Below are positions 1 through 5,326 of a stretch of DNA of 7,356 nucleotides, one piece after another. A model generated the notes under the pieces. The model saw nothing but the letters and a program-made list of their open reading frames with translations, ran no database searches and was not told the DNA's origin. Position 1 is the first letter of the stretch. The number at the start of each line of letters is the position of its first letter. A program made the translations under genes and the position numbers. Origin of the DNA: RGIG9114 sp045592865. Its GTDB lineage: Bacteria > Bacillota > Clostridia > Oscillospirales > JAGBHD01. The DNA lies in the NCBI GenBank assembly GCA_045592865.1, contig JAZNVP010000082.1, forward strand, positions 1 through 7,356, given 5' to 3'.

Positions 1-27
1 CGACTTATCGTCGCGGAATTTTTTGTT

Positions 28-2271
28 TTATTTCTTGGGTTTCTTGATCTTATTAAGCTTTGCGTTGAGGTCGAGGAGTTCTTCTTTGGAGAAGTGGACG
101 TCTGCGGCACCCATAAGGCTTGTAAGACGAATAACGGTGAAGCTTCCCATCATCTGCATTAAGCCTTCGCCCATATCAAAGCCACCCGCTTTTTTATCGC
201 CGCCCATATTCTTCATCACTTTAGCGGCAAGACCTGCAAATAAAAGTTTGCCCTGAAGCGTTGCGGTTATATCGGCGAGGGTATCGTTAAGGGAGAAATA
301 GCCCTCTTTTTCGGTTATATCGAACCAGTTAAGAACCGTTCCCTTTTCAACAAGGCGGTAAGCAGGGTTAAATTCTGCAACCCTTCTGATAAAGCTTTCG
401 TCTCTATACTCCCCTGCAACTGCTTCTAACTTCACGTCGCCCTTAAGTTCAACGTCGAAATAGAAGAAGTGGTCGGGTGCTTCCTTTTTGCCAAGGCTTA
501 CGCCGTTTGCAAAGAGTTCAACCTCGGGCATATTGGAATATACCGTTACACGAGTTACGTCCTCTGCTCTGTCGACATATCTTTTGCCGCAGATGTGAAC
601 GAATTTCTCATCCGAGAGCCAAGCTTTATAAGCATAGAAGGAGTCCTTCTTATATTTTCTGTCGAAGGTGATAAGACCTTTATGGTTCTGACCGTTTTCG
701 CCGCCCTCGTTACGAGCGTCGGCACCGAAGTCGAACATATTCCAGACGTGAGTTGCCCAGATATATTTGCGGCTGAAGAACTGCTTTATAAGTTCTTCGT
801 GGTAGTATGCCTGATATTCTTCGGTATAGTCGCCCTGCTTGGGGTCAGAAGTATGCCAGTTAAGTGCCTCGCATCCATACTCACTGCATCCGATAGGAGT
901 GTTGGGGTATTTAGCGTGGAACTTATCGAACCAAGGTGCGTTCATCGAGGTGTCGCCGCCATACCAGCCGAAATAGTGGTTATAGGAAACAACGTCGGGG
1001 ATATGAACGTATTCTGCGTCCATATCGCACATTGTAAGACAAGCCATTGTGGTGAGTCTTGTTTTATCCATCTCGTGAACGAGGTCGTTAAGGATCTTAT
1101 GGTTCTCAACGAGGTCGGGGTCGGTTTCGCCCGACATTGTGATCTCATTGGAAAGTCCCCAAACAACGATAGATGGGTGGTTATAGTTCTGGGTTATAAG
1201 CTCCTTCATCTGAGAGATGGTGTTCTCTCTTCCGGTCGGCATATGGCGGGAGATATAAGGAATTTCTGCCCAGATAACGAGTCCTCTTTCATCGCAGAGG
1301 TCATAGAAATACTGATCGTGCTGATAGTGCGCAAGACGGATGGTTGTTGCGCCCATTTCGCAGATTAAATCGATATCCTCTTTATGATGTTCGGGAAGAA
1401 GCGCGTTACCGAGGCCCCATCTGTCCTGATGGCGAGAAACGCCTCTGAGGGCATATTCTTCACCGTTTAGGATAAAGCCTCTCTCGGCGTCTATCTCAAA
1501 GATTCTGCATCCGAAACGGGTCGAGATATTATCGAGAACCTTACCGTCCTCTAAGAGATAAGCTTCAGCTGTGTAGAGGTAGGGATCCTTTTTACCGTTC
1601 CAGAGGTGAACCGATTTAATCTCGAGGTTAACCTTAGTGTCGGCAGTTTCGGTCTCTGCGACAACCGCACCTTCCTTATCCTTAATAACGTAACGGACGG
1701 TCTGACCCATAGCGCTGTTCCGGAGATAGGTTTCTATCTCGACAGAAGCGTCTGCACCCTTAATTTCGGGGGTTACTTTAATTCCGGGGCCGCCGTAATA
1801 CTCAAGGTCGAAATGCGATTTAGAAACGGCAATAAGGTTTACGTCTCTATAAAGTCCGCCGTAGAAAGTAAAGTCTGCCATCTGGGGATAGACCGTTTCG
1901 TTGGGAGCATTATCAACCGCGATAACAACGAGGTTTTCGTCGGTTATTTTGTCGGTAACTTCAACTCTGAAGGTTGAATAGCCGCCGTCGTGGTGGCAGA
2001 TCTTCTCGCCGTTCCAATATACGTCGGCAGAAGAGTTAGCACCCTTTATCTCGAGATAGCAGCACTCTGCTTCGGGAATTTCTGGTTTACTTATTTTCTT
2101 GGCATAATAACCTGTGCCGCGGAAATAATCGTTCTCTCCGTCCTGTCCGTCCAAAGCGTTCCAGGAGTGAGGAATATTAACGAAATCCCACTTTGAAGAG
2201 ATCTCGGTCGGCACTTCGTTTGCCATTTTAGTGAACGCCCATTTGGCGTTAAGATTTACAACGTTTCTCAC
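28..2271 (-). CDS. Glycoside hydrolase family 2 enzyme, probable cytoplasmic beta-glucuronidase
   Basis: A 747-residue GH2 enzyme that hydrolyses a terminal beta-linked sugar with retention. Visible order: jelly-roll sugar-binding domain (about 1-150), immunoglobulin-like domain (about 155-260), TIM barrel (about 265-555), a second Ig-like domain resembling the one after the barrel in many beta-galactosidases (about 560-640) and a Met-rich helical tail (about 655-747). The catalytic acid/base is Glu376 in WGLSNE and the nucleophile is Glu464 in CSEYG. Asn529-His530-Lys531 (QNHKGL) lines up with the N-x-K motif that binds the uronate carboxylate in E. coli beta-glucuronidase. With the neighbouring uronate genes this favours glucuronidase (inference). 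Some GH2 galactosidases also carry N-x-K-G, so galactosidase or galacturonidase remains possible. No signal peptide is present, so it acts on imported substrate. The start is GTG, fixed by GGAGGT six bases upstream. It is the second gene after the symporter. GH2 family call is near certain; substrate about 0.65. Confidence 0.65.
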   Translation of the reverse strand: MRNVVNLNAKWAFTKMANEVPTEISSKWDFVNIPHSWNALDGQDGENDYFRGTGYYAKKISKPEIPEAECCYLEIKGANSSADVYWNGEKICHHDGGYSTFRVEVTDKITDENLVVIAVDNAPNETVYPQMADFTFYGGLYRDVNLIAVSKSHFDLEYYGGPGIKVTPEIKGADASVEIETYLRNSAMGQTVRYVIKDKEGAVVAETETADTKVNLEIKSVHLWNGKKDPYLYTAEAYLLEDGKVLDNISTRFGCRIFEIDAERGFILNGEEYALRGVSRHQDRWGLGNALLPEHHKEDIDLICEMGATTIRLAHYQHDQYFYDLCDERGLVIWAEIPYISRHMPTGRENTISQMKELITQNYNHPSIVVWGLSNEITMSGETDPDLVENHKILNDLVHEMDKTRLTTMACLTMCDMDAEYVHIPDVVSYNHYFGWYGGDTSMNAPWFDKFHAKYPNTPIGCSEYGCEALNWHTSDPKQGDYTEEYQAYYHEELIKQFFSRKYIWATHVWNMFDFGADARNEGGENGQNHKGLITFDRKYKKDSFYAYKAWLSDEKFVHICGKRYVDRAEDVTRVTVYSNMPEVELFANGVSLGKKEAPDHFFYFDVELKGDVKLEAVAGEYRDESFIRRVAEFNPAYRLVEKGTVLNWFDITEKEGYFSLNDTLADITATLQGKLLFAGLAAKVMKNMGGDKKAGGFDMGEGLMQMMGSFTVIRLTSLMGAADVHFSKEELLDLNAKLNKIKKPKK

Positions 2272-2277
2272 TTTTTT

Positions 2278-2283
2278 ACCTCC
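2278..2283 (-). promoter_or_regulatory. Ribosome binding site for the GH2 gene, supports a GTG start
   Basis: On the minus strand GGAGGT lies six A bases before GTG at 2271-2269. The nearest upstream ATG (2285-2283) overlaps this site and is out of frame. GTG is therefore the best start, and the protein begins MRNVVNLNAKWAF, a normal GH2 N-terminus. Confidence 0.85.
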
Positions 2284-2292
2284 ATATTCTTT

Positions 2293-2329
2293 AAAAATAC
2301 ACCCTGCTTTATAGAAACAGGGTGTATTT
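2293..2329 (-). terminator. Hairpin between symporter and GH2 gene: intercistronic terminator/attenuator or mRNA-stabilising stem
   Basis: Bases 2295-2306 (AAATACACCCTG) and 2318-2329 (CAGGGTGTATTT) form a perfect 12-bp stem around an 11-base loop. Read on the minus strand, the stem begins 11 bases after the symporter stop codon and its 3' arm runs into five consecutive T bases (2297-2293), the layout of a Rho-independent terminator. Three of those T bases are part of the stem and the tract is short, so termination may be partial. The GH2 ribosome binding site lies about ten bases further on. It could reduce hydrolase expression relative to the symporter or protect the symporter transcript 3' end. 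The structure is certain; the function is inferred. Confidence 0.6.
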
Positions 2330-2340
2330 ATTTCACCTGA

Positions 2341-3942
2341 TTATTCAGAAACTGTTGCGGTTTCTGCTACTGCTTTTCTTTCAGCGAGTTCTGCGTTCAT
2401 CTTATCAAGGGTCTTTTTATCGAGATTATAGATAACTGCAAGTCCGATAAACTGAAGAACTGCACTGAAGAGATAGAGGGCTGCAACGAGCCAACACATA
2501 TTATGCGAAGTTTCAGCACTCTGGCCGATCGTTCCGAGTTCGGACTGATAGCCGAGGACGCCCATTATAAGAAGAACCATAGAGGGTCCGATACCCTGGG
2601 CGAGTTTACGGAAGAAGGAGTGTAAGGAATAAACCGTTCCCTCTTCGCGAGTTCCGAATTTCCATTCGTTATAGTCGATAGCGTCTCCCATCATAGCCCA
2701 GGAAACGCAGGTGTAAACACCCATTCCTACGCCATAGATAACAAGTCCTGCAAGATAAAGTATCAACGAAGTGTTAACGTCATTAACAAGCGGGAAAACA
2801 AACATAAACACGCCGCCGATGAGAGATACTATTGTTCCAAATACAGATGCCTCTTTTTTACCATACTTTTTAACTATCTTGGTTATGAAGGGCATAAACA
2901 AGAACATAGGTAAGAAGCCTATCATCTGAACTATACCGGAAAGCGAAGCCATATTGAAATATGTTGCAAACATAATGGTGGTTGCGGTTGTTGCCGCATT
3001 CATTCCGAGGAACATTCCCATAGCTGCAAGAGTTGCACCAACTGCGGGGCGGTTCTTCATAAACTTACCGAAAGCACTGAAGATGTTGAACTTCTCGGCC
3101 TTTTCGCTTGTTTTAACCGAGTTTTCATCTACACGAACGGTAATCGCTTTAATCATAAATATAAATGCTAAAAATCCGAGAACACCCATTACAAGAGCCG
3201 CCCAGAACACTCTTTCACCGAGAAGAATTTCAATCGGTTTACCTGTTAAGGGACTTAAAACGTTTTCTCCGAGTTTATAAGCCTCACCTGTTACGGGGTT
3301 ATTGTGGAAATTTTCGGGTCTAAAGAGTTCCCCTGCTCCTTCAGGAATTTCGATCTGATTTAAAAAGCCTGTTGTTCCATCGTATGTTACCTTTTTCCAG
3401 ATAAGCGCAGGAAGGATCATTGTGGGGAGCATATTACCGATCATCGAGCCTACCGATCTCCAGGTTGAAAGCTGAGCACGTTCACCTACGTCATCGGTTA
3501 CTATCGAAAGCATTGAACCGTAAGGAACGTTTGCAATAGTGTAAAACGCGTCCCAGATAATATATCCAACAACGAAAAGGACAGCCTTAACAACTGTGTT
3601 GGCACCGGGGAAAGGCATAAAAACTGCCGCGCCGCCGATCAAAAGACCGCAGGCACCGATAAGAATATAGGTCTTGAATTTACCCATTTTATATTTTCTT
3701 CTATCGTTATCGATAAGGGTTCCGATAAGCGGGTCGTTAACTGCATCCCAGATCTGAACCAATAAAAGAAGCAGGGACAAAAGACCTGTTTCCATTGTCA
3801 TATACACGAGCCAGAAGGTCTGAACCGTGCTCTTGAGCGAGAAGCTCATGTTACAGCCGATATCACCGGCTGCATACGCAAGTTTATCGCGCAAACCGAA
3901 TTTGCGGAAGCCCTTAGCGTCTAATTTGGGTTGTTTTTTCAT
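2341..3942 (-). CDS. GPH/MelB-family sugar (probable glucuronide):cation symporter, MFS superfamily
   Basis: A 533-residue, 12-helix integral membrane symporter of the glycoside-pentoside-hexuronide (GPH) family. The family signature QIWDAVNDPLIG (63-74) holds Asp66 and Asp70, equivalent to the cation-site aspartates after helix 2 of MelB, followed by the conserved MGKFKTYILIG at 86-96. NVPYGSM (138-144) and a late WAMMGDAIDYNEWKFG segment are also family features. The cargo is probably a beta-glucuronide or uronide, because the neighbours are a GH2 enzyme and a mannonate pathway; UidB of E. coli is a family precedent. Oddity: about 60 hydrophilic residues (183-244) lie between helices 5 and 6, where MelB has a short loop. 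The start chosen is ATG at 3942-3940, with GAGGA six bases upstream. A longer reading from 4017 would begin inside the -10 element and is rejected. It is first in the leftward transcript. Family 0.95; substrate about 0.6. Confidence 0.6.
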   Translation of the reverse strand: MKKQPKLDAKGFRKFGLRDKLAYAAGDIGCNMSFSLKSTVQTFWLVYMTMETGLLSLLLLLVQIWDAVNDPLIGTLIDNDRRKYKMGKFKTYILIGACGLLIGGAAVFMPFPGANTVVKAVLFVVGYIIWDAFYTIANVPYGSMLSIVTDDVGERAQLSTWRSVGSMIGNMLPTMILPALIWKKVTYDGTTGFLNQIEIPEGAGELFRPENFHNNPVTGEAYKLGENVLSPLTGKPIEILLGERVFWAALVMGVLGFLAFIFMIKAITVRVDENSVKTSEKAEKFNIFSAFGKFMKNRPAVGATLAAMGMFLGMNAATTATTIMFATYFNMASLSGIVQMIGFLPMFLFMPFITKIVKKYGKKEASVFGTIVSLIGGVFMFVFPLVNDVNTSLILYLAGLVIYGVGMGVYTCVSWAMMGDAIDYNEWKFGTREEGTVYSLHSFFRKLAQGIGPSMVLLIMGVLGYQSELGTIGQSAETSHNMCWLVAALYLFSAVLQFIGLAVIYNLDKKTLDKMNAELAERKAVAETATVSE

Positions 3943-3948
3943 AAAAAA

Positions 3949-3961
3949 TCCTCTTTCTCCT
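3949..3961 (-). promoter_or_regulatory. Ribosome binding site for the symporter, decides its start
   Basis: On the minus strand AGGAG (3961-3957) is followed by GAGGA (3953-3949), the latter six bases before ATG at 3942. The translated N-terminus then begins MKKQPKLDAKGFRKFGLRDK, normal for GPH transporters, and the extra 25 residues of the longer frame have no counterpart in the family. Confidence 0.85.
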
Positions 3962-3963
3962 AA

Positions 3964-3977
3964 TTTTTTCGAAAAAA
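3964..3977. repeat. Perfect 14-bp palindrome TTTTTTCGAAAAAA in the symporter leader
   Basis: Six T, CG, six A: a perfect palindrome three bases upstream of the symporter Shine-Dalgarno region. It could be a regulator half of the divergent control region or a weak RNA hairpin close to the ribosome binding site. It is AT-rich, so chance occurrence is possible. Confidence 0.3.
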
Positions 3978-3988
3978 GCAGCTTAATT

Positions 3989-4006
3989 AAAGTGTTCGGA
4001 CATTTT
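3989..4006. promoter_or_regulatory. Operator-like imperfect palindrome just downstream of the symporter start site
   Basis: AAAGTGTTCGGACATTTT is an 18-bp imperfect palindrome (seven of nine pairs match) centred on CG at 3997/3998. It lies about 12 bases into the transcript predicted from the 4017-4044 promoter, a usual place for a repressor to block transcription. The overall form (TGT..ACA with a central CG) fits GntR- or LacI-type sites in general, but I cannot assign a family. Confidence 0.4.
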
Positions 4007-4016
4007 TTCTTATACA

Positions 4017-4044
4017 ATTATATCATAAGGATATAAATTGTCAA
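4017..4044 (-). promoter_or_regulatory. Near-consensus housekeeping promoter for symporter-GH2 transcript
   Basis: On the minus strand: -35 TTGACA (4044-4039), 16-base spacer, extended -10 TGATATAAT (4025-4017) with a perfect TATAAT at 4022-4017. Transcription should start near 4010, giving a leader of about 67 bases before ATG at 3942. Both hexamers are perfect and an extended -10 is present, so the promoter should be strong and would need repression to be inducible. AT-rich DNA upstream of the -35 could act as an UP element. Confidence 0.9.
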
Positions 4045-4119
4045 CAAAATATCACAGTTAAATTTTACAATTTCTATCTAATTTAACTAATCGGCAATAT
4101 TTGAAAGCAAACTATGGTT

Positions 4120-4134
4120 TTTTTGAAACAAAAA
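4120..4134. repeat. Inverted repeat TTTTTG-AAA-CAAAAA in mid divergent region
   Basis: Perfect six-base arms around AAA, located upstream of both promoters. It could be a regulator site or a bent A/T tract. Low sequence complexity makes this weak. Confidence 0.2.
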
Positions 4135-4196
4135 TCAATATTTGCAATGTTATTCTTGCTATCTTTAAAAAAATTGAAAATATTATCAAAATATAG

Positions 4197-4223
4197 TTGA
4201 AATATGGCGCGTTATATTATAAT
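4197..4223 (+). promoter_or_regulatory. Probable promoter of the uxuA-uxuB-kdgA-kdgK operon
   Basis: -10 TATAAT at 4218-4223 is perfect. The best -35 is TTGAAA at 4197-4202, leaving a short 15-base spacer; TAGTTG at 4194-4199 would give 18 bases but is a poorer hexamer. A-tracts just upstream (about 4165-4193) could act as an UP element. Transcription would begin near 4230, with a leader of about 30 bases. The suboptimal spacer suggests a weaker promoter than the leftward one or one that depends on a regulator. Confidence 0.7.
4201..4218. promoter_or_regulatory. Operator-like imperfect palindrome in the uxuA promoter spacer
   Basis: AATATGGCGCGTTATATT pairs at seven of nine positions around the centre 4209/4210, with a GC core (GGCGCG) that stands out in a region of about 20% GC. 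It lies between the -35 and -10 hexamers, where a bound repressor would exclude RNA polymerase. A perfect but all-A/T palindrome (4213-4226) overlaps the -10 as well. The role is inferred from position only. Confidence 0.4.
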
Positions 4224-4246
4224 ATAGTATATGTAAATAAAATTTT

Positions 4247-4253
4247 GGGAGGA
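4247..4253 (+). promoter_or_regulatory. Ribosome binding site for uxuA, favours the second of two adjacent ATGs
   Basis: GGGAGGA is followed by ATGATG. The core GGAGG (4248-4252) is four bases from the first ATG (4257) and seven from the second (4260). The seven-base spacing is normal, and starting at 4260 gives MKSSFRWYG, which lines up with the MEQTWRWYG start of E. coli UxuA. Confidence 0.85.
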
Positions 4254-4259
4254 ATAATG

Positions 4260-5309
4260 ATGAAAAGTTCATTTCGCTGGTATGGCGACTCTGATCCCGT
4301 AACACTGGAATTTATTCGTCAGATCCCCGGTATGCGTTCAATCGTTTCTGCGGTTTACGACGTAAATCCCGGCGAGGTTTGGCCCGAGGAGAGCATTAAG
4401 CATATTGCTGACAGATGCCGTGAGAACGGGCTGGTTTTTGACGTTGTTGAGTCTATCCCCGTTACAGAGGAGATCAAGCTCGGCAGAGACGAGAGAGAAA
4501 GGCATATCGAGAACTATAAAGAAAACATCCGCAGGTGCGCGAAACATGGTGTTAAATGCGTTACCTATAACTTTATGCCTGTTTTTGACTGGACAAGGAC
4601 CCAGCTTGACAAAAAGGCGCCCGACGGCTCGACCAGTCTTGTTATGTATTGGGAGCAGATGAAGGGACTTGATCCTTTAAAGGACGACATTCACCTTCCC
4701 GGTTGGGACTCGAGCTACTCGCAGGACGAGGTTCGCGAACTTATCTCGGCTTATGGAGATCTTGGCGAAGAGGGGCTCTGGGAGAACCTTGAATACTTCT
4801 TAAAGGCGGTTATTCCCGTGGCAGAAGAGTGCGGCGTTGTGATGTCTATTCACCCCGATGATCCGCCATACCCCATATTCGGAATTCCGCGAATTATTAC
4901 AAACGAAAAAAATCTTGACAGATTCTTAAAGATAGTTGACAGTCCTTCCAATACCCTTTGCCTTTGCACAGGTTCCTTGGGTTGTTCGCCCGAAAACGAT
5001 ATACCTGCGATGGTAGAAAAATATTCGGCGATGAACAGAATCGGCTTTATGCATCTGAGAAACGTTAAGATCTTAGAGGACACAAGCTTTGAGGAGTCGG
5101 GACACTTAACAAGAGAGGGCTCTCTCGATATGAACGCTATCATTAAGGCGCTTGTTAAGACCGGTTTTGAGGGTTACTTCCGCCCTGACCACGGCAGAAT
5201 GATCTGGGGAGAGACCGGAAAACCGGGATATGGGCTATATGACCGCGCACTCGGAAGCGCATATATTAACGGACTTATCGAAGCCAACGGCGGAAGAATT
5301 GAAAAATAA
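4260..5309 (+). CDS. uxuA: Mannonate dehydratase UxuA (EC 4.2.1.8)
   Basis: A 349-residue cytoplasmic TIM-barrel lyase that dehydrates D-mannonate to 2-keto-3-deoxygluconate, using Mn2+ or Fe2+. The N-terminus FRWYGDSDPVTL is the hallmark of the family. Putative metal ligands are visible at the family positions: His198 in IHPDDPP, Cys236 in CLCTGSLG, His265 in MHLRN and Asp310 in RPDHGR. The central DWTRTQLDKKAPDGSTS segment (110-126) is also characteristic. The length matches the short form found in Gram-positive bacteria, lacking the insertions of the roughly 394-residue E. coli enzyme. It is the first gene of the rightward operon, 17 bases before uxuB, whose product supplies its substrate. 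A start three bases earlier at 4257 is possible. An in-frame ATG at 4197 lies in the promoter -35 and is rejected. Confidence 0.97.
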   Translation: MKSSFRWYGDSDPVTLEFIRQIPGMRSIVSAVYDVNPGEVWPEESIKHIADRCRENGLVFDVVESIPVTEEIKLGRDERERHIENYKENIRRCAKHGVKCVTYNFMPVFDWTRTQLDKKAPDGSTSLVMYWEQMKGLDPLKDDIHLPGWDSSYSQDEVRELISAYGDLGEEGLWENLEYFLKAVIPVAEECGVVMSIHPDDPPYPIFGIPRIITNEKNLDRFLKIVDSPSNTLCLCTGSLGCSPENDIPAMVEKYSAMNRIGFMHLRNVKILEDTSFEESGHLTREGSLDMNAIIKALVKTGFEGYFRPDHGRMIWGETGKPGYGLYDRALGSAYINGLIEANGGRIEK

Positions 5310-5326
5310 TATTAAGGAGAAAAGAT

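Larger units (their letters stand above)
3943..4259. other. Divergent regulatory region between symporter and uxuA
   Basis: A 317-base gap without a gene. It separates the leftward import/hydrolysis genes from the rightward catabolic operon. The core (4021-4200) has 37 G/C in 180 bases, about 20% GC, with many A and T tracts. It holds a leftward promoter near 4017-4044, a rightward promoter near 4197-4223, ribosome binding sites at each edge, and several inverted repeats listed separately. The arrangement suggests coordinated control of both arms, probably by an unseen uronate-responsive repressor (inference). No small open reading frame with a ribosome binding site and no convincing riboswitch is visible. 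Confidence 0.85.

Noticed and set aside
1..27. Possible terminator at the left edge: CGAC-TTATC-GTCG (1-13) with a T-run at 19-24
   Set aside because: The stem is only four base pairs as seen and may be cut by the window edge. It cannot be told whether it ends the GH2 transcript or one from outside.
469..1368. A 299-codon open frame on the plus strand opposite the GH2 gene
   Set aside because: It lies wholly antisense to a gene with clear catalytic motifs, has no good ribosome binding site, and its translation shows no recognisable domain. It is a by-product of the codon use of the GH2 gene.
3943..4017. Extended 558-residue start for the symporter at 4017
   Set aside because: The extra codons overlap the -10 hexamer and the predicted start site near 4010, the added residues have no family counterpart, and ATG at 3942 has a well-placed ribosome binding site.
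4101..4116. Possible catabolite-response (cre) site TTGAAAGCAAACTATG
   Set aside because: It starts like the CcpA consensus (TGNAANC) but lacks the central CG and the right-hand half does not match, so it falls below a useful standard.
4197..4259. Extended start of uxuA at 4197
   Set aside because: That ATG is in the proposed -35 region and lacks a ribosome binding site. GGGAGGA at 4247-4253 and the conserved RWYG N-terminus support 4260 (or 4257).
3943..4259. Riboswitch or small RNA in the divergent gap
   Set aside because: The leaders predicted from the two promoters are short (about 67 and 30 bases) and AT-rich, and no known riboswitch core or strong multi-stem fold is apparent.
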